Positions 49,231-58,352 of a stretch of 64,000 nucleotides of DNA are shown here, piece by piece (the first letter of the stretch is position 1; each line of letters opens with the position of its first letter). This DNA comes from Akkermansia sp. (lineage in GTDB: Bacteria; Verrucomicrobiota; Verrucomicrobiia; Verrucomicrobiales; Akkermansiaceae), in contig JAUNHW010000007.1 in the NCBI GenBank assembly GCA_030523775.1, positions 1 to 64,000 of the forward strand, read 5' to 3'. The position numbers were made by a program, and so were the translations under genes. The notes under the pieces were generated by a model. It was not told the DNA's origin and searched no databases. It was given only the letters and a program-made list of their open reading frames with translations.

Positions 49231-51297
49231 ATGCGTATCATCACACTATCCCAAGGCCTGTTAGCCGCCGTGTCCCTGTGTGCCCTGGTATCCTGCGATT
49301 CCAAGGATGCCGTGCAAAAGGAACTCATGGAAAAAGGCGTCATCTCCTCTGTGCTGGATGTCGGCTCGCCCGTAGGCCGAAACGCCCTCTGCCAAGCCAT
49401 CGGCCAGGACAACATGGAAATAACGGAAAAGCTGCTGGAAGCCGGTGTGAGCCCGGATGCCGAGGCGCGGGGCGAAAACAGTTTTACCCCGGTGCTCATC
49501 ATTGCCGTGAAGAAGAACAATGAGGAATTGGCCCGCATGCTGCTCAGGCACGGTGCAAACGCGAATGCCCAGAACACGTACGGTGATACCGCCCTCATGT
49601 ATGCAGCCTTTGCAGGGCAGTACGACATGGTGGAGCTGTTGCTGGACAACAAGGCGGATGCCAACATCAAAAACGGCAGCCAGTGGACGGCCTTGATGGC
49701 CGCCTGCGCCAAATCCGGGAGAATCAGCAACTGGCCGGGGCACCCTGCCTGCCGCTTCGCCATTTTGCCCTCCCCCCAATGCGACCCGAAGGCGCAGCGC
49801 ACCATAGTGCAGGCACTGCTGGACGCCGGCGCCAAGTCCACCTGCGACAAGCACGGATGGACCCCCGCCGCCATAGCCGCATGCGAGGGAAGGCCCCAAA
49901 TGGTCAAGCTGCTGGAAAGCCTTCCCACGGAATACGATGATGCAAGCGTGCAGCCCATTCCGCCGCTCATGGCTGCCGCCTGGGCCGGCGAAACCAAAAC
50001 CGTGGAGAAACTCATCAAGTCCGGCGCCAGCGTGAACGGGGGAGCCCACCACGATACGCCCCTCTCCTGCGCGGCCAGGCAGGGGCATGCGGGAATCATC
50101 ACCGCACTCTGCCAGGCCGGGGCGGACCCCAACCTGTGCGAGGGCGGGGAAACGCCGTTGGCCTGCGCCGCAAGGGCACACCACGCGGAATGCGTGGAAT
50201 GCCTGCTGAAACTTGGTGCCAATGCCCAAGATGAAAACGCCATTGGTGCGGCCGTACGGAATGGCGACACGACTTCCCTGCAGGCCATTATCAGCGCAGG
50301 CGCCGACCTCAAGAAGCTCTCCCGCTCCAAAACGCTGGTGGAGGAGATCATTTCCGCGCTGAGAATCAACAGGAAGCGCCCGTCTCATCCGGACGCTCCC
50401 ACTCCCTCCAAGGACGACCTGCTGAAAATCTGCGACATGCTGATTGACGGCGGGCTTCAAATCAACGATACGCCGGACGATGTACATAATTTCCTTTTGA
50501 ATCGCGTGTTGAATCCGTATATGAATTTTGACACCGATTTGAGCATCCGTCTGATAGGCAAGCTGCTGAAAGCCGGGATTGACATCAATCATGCCGACAA
50601 AGAGGGGGAAACCATATTGAGCCACTATATCTGCTTCCATCCCAAGGAAGAGGATTCCCAATCGCATGACGCAGCGGCGGTGATTGGTTTCTTGCTGAAA
50701 TCCGGGGCCAATCCCAACATTGAAAACAAGGACGGGGATACACCCCTGCTGCTTGCTCTCGACAGCACTTGGGTTTCAGCGAAAGAACGTCCGAAAATCT
50801 TGCAGGCTCTCATTGATGCCGATGTGGATGTCAACCACCAGAACCGTGATGGTAAAACTGCGCTCGGCAAATTGGTGCATATGGCGTGTTTGTATTCAAG
50901 CAAGGGCCAGGATGCCCTGAACAGCATTGAAATCCTGACGGCTGCGGGCGCGGATCCCAATGTGGGGCAGGATGAGGAGGAACCGTTGATCTCTCACTTG
51001 CTTTCCGCTATCACCATGGACGCGGATATCAGGTACAAAATGGTTGAAACCCTCCTCCACGGTGGAGCGGATATCAACGCCCGGGACACGTTGAAAAGGA
51101 CACCCCTGCACACTCTCATAGAAGAGAGCCTTCACATCGAGAAAGAAGATTTGGCCAAGATGGCCAAGCTGCTCATGAGCGCCCGCCCGGACCTGACAAT
51201 CAAGGATTTCAGGGGGAAAACCGTGCTCGACGAGCTCAACAACCCGTACGCCGGAAAAGATGAAAAGAAGGACTGCCTGAAGCGCATCATCAAATAG
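49231..51297 (+). CDS. large ankyrin-repeat lipoprotein, 688 aa
   Basis: The protein has a lipoprotein signal (LLAAVSLCALVSCDS, Cys lipidation site) and about 15 ankyrin-type repeats from residue 40 to 680 (GRNALCQAIGQDNMEITEKLLEAGVSPDAE and similar). A cluster of charged, less regular residues (about 370-440) interrupts them. Anchored to a membrane, it could bind partner proteins in the periplasm. Unlike the cytoplasmic ankyrin gene at 10416, this one has the base composition of the genome core. It starts a three-gene envelope group (51376, 52689). Confidence 0.8.
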   Translation: MRIITLSQGLLAAVSLCALVSCDSKDAVQKELMEKGVISSVLDVGSPVGRNALCQAIGQDNMEITEKLLEAGVSPDAEARGENSFTPVLIIAVKKNNEELARMLLRHGANANAQNTYGDTALMYAAFAGQYDMVELLLDNKADANIKNGSQWTALMAACAKSGRISNWPGHPACRFAILPSPQCDPKAQRTIVQALLDAGAKSTCDKHGWTPAAIAACEGRPQMVKLLESLPTEYDDASVQPIPPLMAAAWAGETKTVEKLIKSGASVNGGAHHDTPLSCAARQGHAGIITALCQAGADPNLCEGGETPLACAARAHHAECVECLLKLGANAQDENAIGAAVRNGDTTSLQAIISAGADLKKLSRSKTLVEEIISALRINRKRPSHPDAPTPSKDDLLKICDMLIDGGLQINDTPDDVHNFLLNRVLNPYMNFDTDLSIRLIGKLLKAGIDINHADKEGETILSHYICFHPKEEDSQSHDAAAVIGFLLKSGANPNIENKDGDTPLLLALDSTWVSAKERPKILQALIDADVDVNHQNRDGKTALGKLVHMACLYSSKGQDALNSIEILTAAGADPNVGQDEEEPLISHLLSAITMDADIRYKMVETLLHGGADINARDTLKRTPLHTLIEESLHIEKEDLAKMAKLLMSARPDLTIKDFRGKTVLDELNNPYAGKDEKKDCLKRIIK

Positions 51298-51337
51298 CGC
51301 GTTGCGGAAAGCGCCGCCCCGCATGCGCTGAATCTTA

Positions 51338-51365
51338 TTGACATTTGCGCGCGTTTTCCTACAGT
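51338..51365 (+). promoter_or_regulatory. promoter of the 438-aa ankyrin-like gene
   Basis: TTGACA (51338-51343) and TACAGT (51360-51365) are 16 bases apart; the GTG at 51376 is 10 bases further. Confidence 0.55.
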
Positions 51366-51375
51366 ATGGTGGAGC

Positions 51376-52692
51376 GTGAAGAAAGTGTTCACAGTGTGCG
51401 CGGCAGCGGTGCTGCTCATCCCCGCGGGCGCGCCCGCGCAGGAGGCGCCGGCGACCGCCCCGGAAGCCCCCGCCGCTGCCGCCGTGGATGAGGCGGTGGA
51501 TGCGGACGGCAACACGCCGCTCATCCGCGCAGCCATGCGCCTGAACGGCCTGATGAGGTATAGCAGCCCCGTGCCGCCGGAGGCATGGAAGGAGGCAGAG
51601 GACGCGGTATTCCAACTGCTGGCAGGCGGTGCAGACCCCCTGCGGGAGAACAACCGGGGGTGCAACGCGCTCTTCTTCCTGCACGCGAACCCCGATTGGG
51701 TGGAAAGGCTGCGCCGGGAGAACCTGCTGCCGCCGGAGCTCGCGGTGCGCATTCCCGCCGGGCGCACGGAATTCCTGCACTACATCTCCCTGCGCGCCGC
51801 ACAGGCGCAGATGCCCTATACCGTCTCCCTCGGTGACCCCGGATACTTGTCCAGACGCTACTGCAAACCCGCCTACGGGCGGTGCCGCGAGCTGGTGGAG
51901 GAACTGCTGCAGAAGAGCGAACTTGCCGGGGAGAGCGCCGCCGCGCTGGCGGACGCCCTGGAGGTCATGCGCGCGGCGGATGCGGAAAAGGCGGCGGACT
52001 TCATCGATACCCTGCCGCTCTGGCAGCACGGGGAGCAGATGATGCAGCCCGTGCCGCTCGCGCTGCTCCAAGCCCTGCAGGACACCCACTGGAAGCCCAA
52101 CGTGGCGAACATCCGCACCGCGCTGGACAAGCTGGCATCCATGCTGCCCGCCAGCAAGGAGGACATGATAGACTGCGCGGCGGCGCGCCCCGTGCGCGTG
52201 CTGCTGCACCTGCTGGTGTACCAGGAGGGCCCCCGCGCCATGCCGGAGCTGGAACGCCTGGCCCAGGCATACGACCCCGATGCCGCGTGCGCGGCCATGG
52301 AGCTGATGCTGCAGTTGCGCGGTGGGCACCACCTGCCGGAGCTGCAGGCGGAGCCGGCCACCCCGTTCGAGCGCCTGGCGGAAGCCTACCGCGTGGACGA
52401 TGCCGTGTACCACGGCAACTGGCGGAGGCTGGACCCCGCCGCCATCCTGCGCGCCGCGGAATGCATGCGCTCCCTTGAAGGAACGCCCTGCCCGCTGCAC
52501 GCCGCCATGCTGGAGAGCATGGTGAAAGACGGCCAGCTGGCGGTGGCGGAGGACGATGCGCTCAACCTGCGCTACTCCTACGAGGAAATCGACGAGCCCG
52601 CACCGCGCCGGCTCATCCTCTCCCACATCCTCGCGCAGCACGATACCTACTTCCCCACTATCGCGAGCCCGCCGGAGCCGCCGCAACCATGA
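51376..52692 (+). CDS. secreted protein with degenerate ankyrin repeats
   Basis: The protein has 438 residues from GTG 51376: a signal peptide (KVFTVCAAAVLLIPAGAPAQ), an Ala-rich linker, one recognisable ankyrin start (DADGNTPLIRAAMRLNG, then FQLLAGGADPLRENNRGCN) and a mostly helical body with no named domain (AADAEKAADFIDTLPLWQHG, LHLLVYQEGPRAMPELERLAQAY). Function unknown. Its stop overlaps the next ATG (ATGA), so it is co-translated with the 485-aa membrane protein. Confidence 0.65.
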   Translation: MKKVFTVCAAAVLLIPAGAPAQEAPATAPEAPAAAAVDEAVDADGNTPLIRAAMRLNGLMRYSSPVPPEAWKEAEDAVFQLLAGGADPLRENNRGCNALFFLHANPDWVERLRRENLLPPELAVRIPAGRTEFLHYISLRAAQAQMPYTVSLGDPGYLSRRYCKPAYGRCRELVEELLQKSELAGESAAALADALEVMRAADAEKAADFIDTLPLWQHGEQMMQPVPLALLQALQDTHWKPNVANIRTALDKLASMLPASKEDMIDCAAARPVRVLLHLLVYQEGPRAMPELERLAQAYDPDAACAAMELMLQLRGGHHLPELQAEPATPFERLAEAYRVDDAVYHGNWRRLDPAAILRAAECMRSLEGTPCPLHAAMLESMVKDGQLAVAEDDALNLRYSYEEIDEPAPRRLILSHILAQHDTYFPTIASPPEPPQP

Positions 52693-54146
52693 CCCCCCAC
52701 CGCTCCATCCGCCGCCGCCTGATTGTGCCCAACCACCTGCACGTGGCATGCGGCGCGGCCGCCCTGCTCTGCTGCATTCCCCTGCTCTTTCCCCAAATAC
52801 TACCGGAGCGCGCGGCGGCGTTTGCAGCGCCCTACCTGGGAGCCGGCATCCTGGCATGCATGCTGTTCTCCCTTGCGGTGATGCTCATTGCCGTGGGCAT
52901 CCGCCTCTCGCGCCTGCGCAACCTGGGGGCGCTGGGCCAGCTGAGCCTCTGGGCGGTGCTGTGGTGCTGCACCTTCGGCGGGTTCGTGCTGCTGGCCCTG
53001 GCGGCGGATGTGCCGCCCCCCGCCGTGCCGCAGAAAGAGCAACCCATCCAAGACACGGACACCCTGCACAGCGCAAACGAAATCCTGCACGGCCCGGCAG
53101 GCCTGCTCTACCGCATCTCCACGGACGACATGCCGGAGGACCGCCTGGTGGACGCCCCCAACCTCAGCGCCCTGGAAAAGGGGCACGAGGATATCCTGAA
53201 ACGCTACATCGACCTCTCCCCGCGCTGGCGGCCCGCGGAAAACGACGACACCTTCCACTCCAAGCCGGGGCACCTGGTGCTCATGCCACCCACGAGCACC
53301 GGCACGCCCGGGCTGGTGCATGCAGCCTTCCGCCGCCTGGTGGGCGGTGAGAAGCTGCCGGAAGGATACGTGGTGCTCAAACCCGGAGACGCCGTGCCCG
53401 CGGGGCTGACAGACGGGCACAAGCAGATTCCGGATTTGGCGCTGGACCTGGGCAGGGACCACTACCTGCTGATGGCCTGGCGCGGCGCGCCGCACATGGC
53501 CACCGCCGTCAAATCCGTGAACGCGGCCATACGCGCGGTGGACGAGCGCATGAGGCCGCTGGCGGAAAACCCCACGTACGAAACCGTGCTGCGCATGCTG
53601 GACATCAACAAGACGCTCCCCGGCAACAGCGCAGAGATGCTCCTCTGCTCCCCGCCCGCGCAAGAAGGCTGCTACCAGGCGGAATTCTACGCCAACCCGC
53701 ACGAGGCCGGCACCCTGCAAATCTTCTTCCGCCGCCTGGAGGACAGCTCCACCCTGCGCACCTTCACCATCCCCGCACGCTACTCCGACAAGCCAAACGA
53801 ACTCTTCCGGCACGACCTGCCCGGCTCCATGGGCGAGTGGGAGCGCGCCCACAACAAGCTCAACAACATCTTCGACAAGGACATCCCCCTCTTCGTCCTG
53901 CTGGAAGGCAAGGGAGGACAGTACATCGACGTGGCGGTGGAGCTGTGGTTCCAGCCGGACGCCGCCGCGCGCCCGCGCCGCCTGCTGCTGCGCCGCTGCT
54001 ACAGCATTCAGCCCTATTCCGCCAACCGCAAGGCGGACATCGACGTGCCCGCGCCGGAGGAGCAGGAGAAACCGGCCGTTACACCGCAGCCGGATTCCTC
54101 CCTGCGCGACAACATCCGCAAGCTGCTGCCCGGCATTATGTCATGA
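52689..54146 (+). CDS. hypothetical membrane protein, 485 aa
   Basis: The protein has three N-terminal membrane segments (about 20-38, 48-68, 78-100) and a long soluble part. I recognise no domain: the segment TGTPGLVHAAFRRLVGGEKLPEGYVVL and the later YIDVAVELWFQPDAA are distinctive but unassigned. Overlap with the preceding gene (ATGA) and closeness to the ankyrin lipoprotein suggest an envelope complex. Ends 48 bases before rseP. Confidence 0.6.
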   Translation: MTPHRSIRRRLIVPNHLHVACGAAALLCCIPLLFPQILPERAAAFAAPYLGAGILACMLFSLAVMLIAVGIRLSRLRNLGALGQLSLWAVLWCCTFGGFVLLALAADVPPPAVPQKEQPIQDTDTLHSANEILHGPAGLLYRISTDDMPEDRLVDAPNLSALEKGHEDILKRYIDLSPRWRPAENDDTFHSKPGHLVLMPPTSTGTPGLVHAAFRRLVGGEKLPEGYVVLKPGDAVPAGLTDGHKQIPDLALDLGRDHYLLMAWRGAPHMATAVKSVNAAIRAVDERMRPLAENPTYETVLRMLDINKTLPGNSAEMLLCSPPAQEGCYQAEFYANPHEAGTLQIFFRRLEDSSTLRTFTIPARYSDKPNELFRHDLPGSMGEWERAHNKLNNIFDKDIPLFVLLEGKGGQYIDVAVELWFQPDAAARPRRLLLRRCYSIQPYSANRKADIDVPAPEEQEKPAVTPQPDSSLRDNIRKLLPGIMS

Positions 54147-54153
54147 CCCGCCC

Positions 54154-54182
54154 TTGCGCGCACGCATGCGGGCGGGTATGAT
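54154..54182 (+). promoter_or_regulatory. promoter of rseP
   Basis: TTGCGC (54154-54159) and TATGAT (54177-54182) are 17 bases apart. The ATG at 54195 is 12 bases after the -10. Confidence 0.6.
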
Positions 54183-54194
54183 GGCCCTGCAACC

Positions 54195-55643
54195 ATGTTG
54201 GACACCTTTCTTTCCTACCTGAACACCGCCTGGCTCATCTTCCTGGTCGTCATGTTCTTCAACGTGATGATCTTCGTGCACGAGCTGGGGCACTTCCTGG
54301 CCGGCAAGTGGCGCGGCGCGCACATCGACCGCTTCCAGATCTGGTTCGGCAAACCCATCTGGAAAAAGACCATCGGCGGCGTGCAGTACGGCATCGGCTG
54401 GATTCCCGCCGGCGGCTTCGTCTCCCTCCCCCAGCTGGAGGACATGCAGGCCATCGAGGGCCAGGCCAACGCCCCGCATGACCTCAAGCCGCTCAAGGCG
54501 CTGGACAAGATTATCATTGCCGCGGCGGGCCCCGTGTTCTCCCTACTGCTGGCGTATGTGTTCGCCGTCATCGTGTGGTGCACGGGCAAACCCGTGGGGG
54601 ATATAGACACCACCATGGTGGGCATGGTGCCGCCGGACGCCCCCGCCGCGCAGGCGGGCATCCTGCCGGGAGATGTCATCACCGCGGTGGACGGCACGCC
54701 CGTGCACAAGTGGGCCGGCAACATGGAGGGCGTGCGCGAGATTGTGGCCCTGAGCGAGCACGAGACCATCACCTTCGACATAGACCGCACGGCGGAGGAC
54801 GGCACCGTGCAGCACCTGCAGCTGCAAAGCGGGTTCCGCCTGCCGGAAACCAAATGGTGGCAGCGCGGCGGCATGCGCCAGGTGGGCATTATGCCCGCCG
54901 TGCCCTGCATTGTGGGCAAGGTGTTCCCGAACTCCCCCGCAGAGCGCGCCGGGCTGCAGCCGGGCCAGGTTATCACCCGCCTGAACGGCACGCGCGTCTT
55001 CACCCCCGTCGCCATCATCGAAGCCGCCTCCAAGGGGCAGGAAATCCAGCTCACCCTCGCCAACAGGGACGGCTCCTCCCAAAGCGTGCGCATCACCGCC
55101 GCCATGCCGGAAAACTGGCAGGGCAAGGAGGGTGCCCTGCCCATCCTCGGTTTCGGCTGGGGTGAACCGGAGGGCGCCATCCGCCTGGAACACCCCTCCC
55201 CCCAGGCCCAGGTGAACCAGAGCCTCAAGTGGATGGGAGACACCCTGGCCAAGGTGGCGGCCCCCGGCAGCAGCATCGGCATGGAGCATCTCTCCGGCCC
55301 CGTGGGCATCGGCAACTACCTTTACAAGATGCTCACCGCGGAATACGGCTGGCTGCTGTTCCTGTGGTTCGCCGTGGTCATCAACGTGAACCTGGCCGTG
55401 CTCAACATCCTGCCCCTGCCCATAGTGGACGGCGGGCACGTGGTGCTGGGATTCGCGGAGCTCATCCTGGGCCGCCCCGTGAGCGGCAAGATTTTGGATT
55501 TCGTGCAAATGGGCTTCCTCTTCATCCTCTTCGCCTTCTTCCTCTTTGTCACCTTCAAGGATGTGGGCGACATGGTGGGCGGCGGCAAGGATGCCGCGCA
55601 GGAGAAGCTGCCCGCACCCGTCTTCGCCCCCGCCCAACCGTAA
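54195..55643 (+). CDS. rseP: site-2 metalloprotease RseP, two PDZ domains
   Basis: The protein has 482 residues. The zinc site MIFVHELGHFLAGKWRG near the start and the second site NVNLAVLNILPLPIVDGGH near the end are intact. Two PDZ-like domains lie between (about 140-220, QAGILPGDVITAVDGTPVHKW; about 240-320, RAGLQPGQVITRLNGTRVF). RseP cuts anti-sigma and other membrane proteins within the bilayer in stress response. Directly upstream of def; both likely co-transcribed. Confidence 0.94.
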   Translation: MLDTFLSYLNTAWLIFLVVMFFNVMIFVHELGHFLAGKWRGAHIDRFQIWFGKPIWKKTIGGVQYGIGWIPAGGFVSLPQLEDMQAIEGQANAPHDLKPLKALDKIIIAAAGPVFSLLLAYVFAVIVWCTGKPVGDIDTTMVGMVPPDAPAAQAGILPGDVITAVDGTPVHKWAGNMEGVREIVALSEHETITFDIDRTAEDGTVQHLQLQSGFRLPETKWWQRGGMRQVGIMPAVPCIVGKVFPNSPAERAGLQPGQVITRLNGTRVFTPVAIIEAASKGQEIQLTLANRDGSSQSVRITAAMPENWQGKEGALPILGFGWGEPEGAIRLEHPSPQAQVNQSLKWMGDTLAKVAAPGSSIGMEHLSGPVGIGNYLYKMLTAEYGWLLFLWFAVVINVNLAVLNILPLPIVDGGHVVLGFAELILGRPVSGKILDFVQMGFLFILFAFFLFVTFKDVGDMVGGGKDAAQEKLPAPVFAPAQP

Positions 55644-55665
55644 CCTTTCACCATCTCCAATCACC

Positions 55666-56226
55666 ATGCTGCTTGATATCAAACAATACGGAGACCCCGT
55701 GCTGCGCGCCGTGAGCGCCCCCGTGGACCAGGTGGACGACTCCCTGCGCGAGCTCGCCGCCAACATGCTGGAAACCATGTACGAGGCCAACGGCATCGGC
55801 CTCGCCGCGCCCCAGGTCGGCGTCAACCTTCGCCTCGTCGTCATCGACACCCAGGAGGACGAACCGGAAGAGGGCGAGGAGCCGGAAACCGCCACCGTCA
55901 ACGGCGAGCAGCGCCCCGTGGCAGACCTCATGCCGCTCGTCTTCATCAACCCCGTGCTGGAGCCCTACGGCAAGCAGCAGCTCTTCACGGAAGGCTGCCT
56001 GAGCGTGCACGACATCCGCTCCAACGTGAGCCGCCCGGACCACGTGAAAGCCACGCTGCACACCCTGGACGGCCAGGTGCTGGAGATAGACTGCGGGGGC
56101 CTGCTGGCCCGCTGCCTGCAGCACGAATGCGACCACCTAGACGGCTTCCTCTTCACGGACCGCGTTTCATCCGCCGCCAAGATCACGCTCAAGAAAAAGC
56201 TCCAGCGCCTGGCGCAGTGGAGATGA
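55666..56226 (+). CDS. def: peptide deformylase
   Basis: The protein has 186 residues. All three motifs are present: GIGLAAPQVG, EGCLSVHDI (usually EGCLSVP) and QHECDHLDGFLF. It removes the formyl group from N-terminal methionine. An acidic insertion (QEDEPEEGEEPETATVNGEQ) between the first two motifs is unusual. ATG 55666 gives MLLDIKQYGDPVL, the typical N-terminus. Confidence 0.93.
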   Translation: MLLDIKQYGDPVLRAVSAPVDQVDDSLRELAANMLETMYEANGIGLAAPQVGVNLRLVVIDTQEDEPEEGEEPETATVNGEQRPVADLMPLVFINPVLEPYGKQQLFTEGCLSVHDIRSNVSRPDHVKATLHTLDGQVLEIDCGGLLARCLQHECDHLDGFLFTDRVSSAAKITLKKKLQRLAQWR

Positions 56227-56261
56227 CCCGGAGCGCCCGTGTACCATAACCGCAAGACACC

Positions 56262-58352
56262 ATGAGCGAGCTAAGGGAAAGACTGTTCGACGAGATACTG
56301 GAGGCGCGGCAGCGCGTGTACGCCGTGGGAGAGCCCACGCCCCTGCAGCGGGTGAACCTGCCGCGCATCCCGGTGGATATTTTCGCCAAGCGCGAGGACC
56401 TGGGCCCCATCAACGCCTACAAGTGGCGCGGCGCCTACAACTGCATGTGCAAGCTCACGCCGGAGCAGCGCGCCAAGGGCGTGGTGGCCGCAAGCGCCGG
56501 AAACCACGGCCAGGGCGTGGCCCTGGCCGCCGCCAGGCTCGGCTGCCACGCGCACATCTTCATGCCCCGCTCCACCCCCACCGTGAAGCAGGATTCCGTG
56601 CGCCGCCACGGCGGGGAGCACGTGGAGATTGTGCTCACGGGCGATTCCTACGATGCAGCCTCCGCCGCCGCGCACAAGTTTGCCGAGAGCCACGGGCACA
56701 CCTTTGTGCACCCATACGACGACCTGGCGACCATGGGCGGCCAGGGCACGCTGGCGGACGAGGTGGTGATGAGCGGGCAGGGCCCGTTCACGCGCATCTA
56801 CCTGCAGATTGGCGGCGGCGGGCTTGCCGCCGCATGCTCGTGCTGGTTCAAGAAGTACTGGCCGCAGTGCAAGTGCATAGGCGTGGAGGGCGTGGCCCAG
56901 GCCTCCATGAAGAGGGCCGTGGAAACCGGCGAGCGCGTGGTGCTGCACGATGTGGACGTGTTTTGCGACGGCACCGCCGTGAAACAATCCGGCGAGAACA
57001 CCTTCCCCCTCTGCCGCGAGCTGCTGGACGGCTTTGTGACCGTGAGCAACGATGAGGTGTGCCAGGCCATGCGCGACTTGTGGAACACCCTGCGCGTCAT
57101 CCCGGAACCATCCGGCGCCATGGGCTTCGCCGCCCTGGTGCAGGACTGGGAAGCCGGCAACATCTCGGAAACCGACCGCTGCCTGGTGGTCCTCTCCGGC
57201 GGCAACATGGACTTCTCCCAGCTGGGCGTGGTCTCCCGCCTGGCGGGCGTGCAGGAATCCAACCGCAAGAGCCGCTACCTGCGCATCGCCGTGCCCACGG
57301 CAGACTGCGACCTGCGCCGCTGCCGCGAATTCATCCCGGAGGGCATCCAGATAACAGATGTGCAGTTCGGCCTGCGCGACAACGACACGCAGCACCCCGC
57401 CTTCGGCCTGCTCACCACCAGGGAGGAGTTCAACGACATCGTCAAACGCCTCACCGAGCTCGGGCTCCAGCCCACGGACGCCTCGCAGGATATCGGCGTG
57501 CGCTTCCGCATGATTGCCTATGACCGCGAGTGCCTGCAGAACCCCGCGCTCTACGCCATCGACTTCCCGGAACGCGCCGGCGCGTTCGGCGAATTCGTTG
57601 CCCACGTGTCGGAGTTTGCCACCATCGCGTATTTCGACTACCACTACTCCGGCGAGTCCGTGGGCCGCGCGCTGGTGGGCCTGGATTTCAAGGCCCCCGG
57701 CTACCACGCCACCTTCATGGATGCCGTGCAGGGGCTTCTGGGCACCACCATCCAGGGTATCAAGGAACTGCCCGTGGAAGCCCACCGCGTGCTGCGCTCT
57801 GCAGAGCGCCTCATCCTGGCATCCGCCTCGCCGCGCCGCCACTCCCTGCTGGAGCGGGAGGGCGTGAAATTCCTGGTGGTGGTGCGCCAGGTGGAGGAAA
57901 TCAACGATCCCTCCCTCCCCCCGGAGGAGCTTTGCGCACGCAACGCCTCCGCCAAGGCGGAGGCCGTGGCGCGCGACTTCATGCGCGACACCGTGGTGGG
58001 GGCGGACACCATGGTGTTCCTGGACGGCAAGCCGTACGGCAAGCCCGAGGACGAGGAGGACGCCGTGCGCATGCTCACGGAGCTGCAGGGCCGCACCCAC
58101 TGCGTGTGCACCGCCGTGGCGGTCATCATGCCCGGCGGGCGGCGGCGGGATTTCACGGAGAAGAGCTACGTGACCTTCCGCAAGATGAGCGAGCAGGACA
58201 TCCGCAACTACATCCGCGAGGTCTTTGTGCTGGACAAGGCCGGGGCCTACGCCATGCAGGAGAAGAGCGAGCTCATTGTGGAAAAGGTGGAGGGCGATGT
58301 GGACAACGTGGTGGGGCTCCCGGTGAAACACCTGCTGCGCGTGATTGCATGA
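56262..58352 (+). CDS. ilvA: threonine dehydratase (IlvA)-Maf nucleotide pyrophosphatase fusion
   Basis: One unbroken frame of 696 residues. Residues 1-515 are a PLP threonine dehydratase: PTPLQRVNL, the PLP lysine at 54 in INAYKWRGAY, SAGNHGQGVA, QIGGGGLAA and a C-terminal ACT-like regulatory part. From about residue 518, after HRVLRSAE, a Maf/septum-formation domain begins: RLILASASPRRHSLLEREGV, then GADTMVFLDGKPYGKPEDEE, ending in a conserved GDVDNVVGLPV. IlvA deaminates threonine to 2-oxobutanoate (isoleucine route); Maf hydrolyses non-canonical nucleoside triphosphates. The linker has no stop or frame change. Stop overlaps the GH20 ATG. Confidence 0.9.
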   Translation: MSELRERLFDEILEARQRVYAVGEPTPLQRVNLPRIPVDIFAKREDLGPINAYKWRGAYNCMCKLTPEQRAKGVVAASAGNHGQGVALAAARLGCHAHIFMPRSTPTVKQDSVRRHGGEHVEIVLTGDSYDAASAAAHKFAESHGHTFVHPYDDLATMGGQGTLADEVVMSGQGPFTRIYLQIGGGGLAAACSCWFKKYWPQCKCIGVEGVAQASMKRAVETGERVVLHDVDVFCDGTAVKQSGENTFPLCRELLDGFVTVSNDEVCQAMRDLWNTLRVIPEPSGAMGFAALVQDWEAGNISETDRCLVVLSGGNMDFSQLGVVSRLAGVQESNRKSRYLRIAVPTADCDLRRCREFIPEGIQITDVQFGLRDNDTQHPAFGLLTTREEFNDIVKRLTELGLQPTDASQDIGVRFRMIAYDRECLQNPALYAIDFPERAGAFGEFVAHVSEFATIAYFDYHYSGESVGRALVGLDFKAPGYHATFMDAVQGLLGTTIQGIKELPVEAHRVLRSAERLILASASPRRHSLLEREGVKFLVVVRQVEEINDPSLPPEELCARNASAKAEAVARDFMRDTVVGADTMVFLDGKPYGKPEDEEDAVRMLTELQGRTHCVCTAVAVIMPGGRRRDFTEKSYVTFRKMSEQDIRNYIREVFVLDKAGAYAMQEKSELIVEKVEGDVDNVVGLPVKHLLRVIA

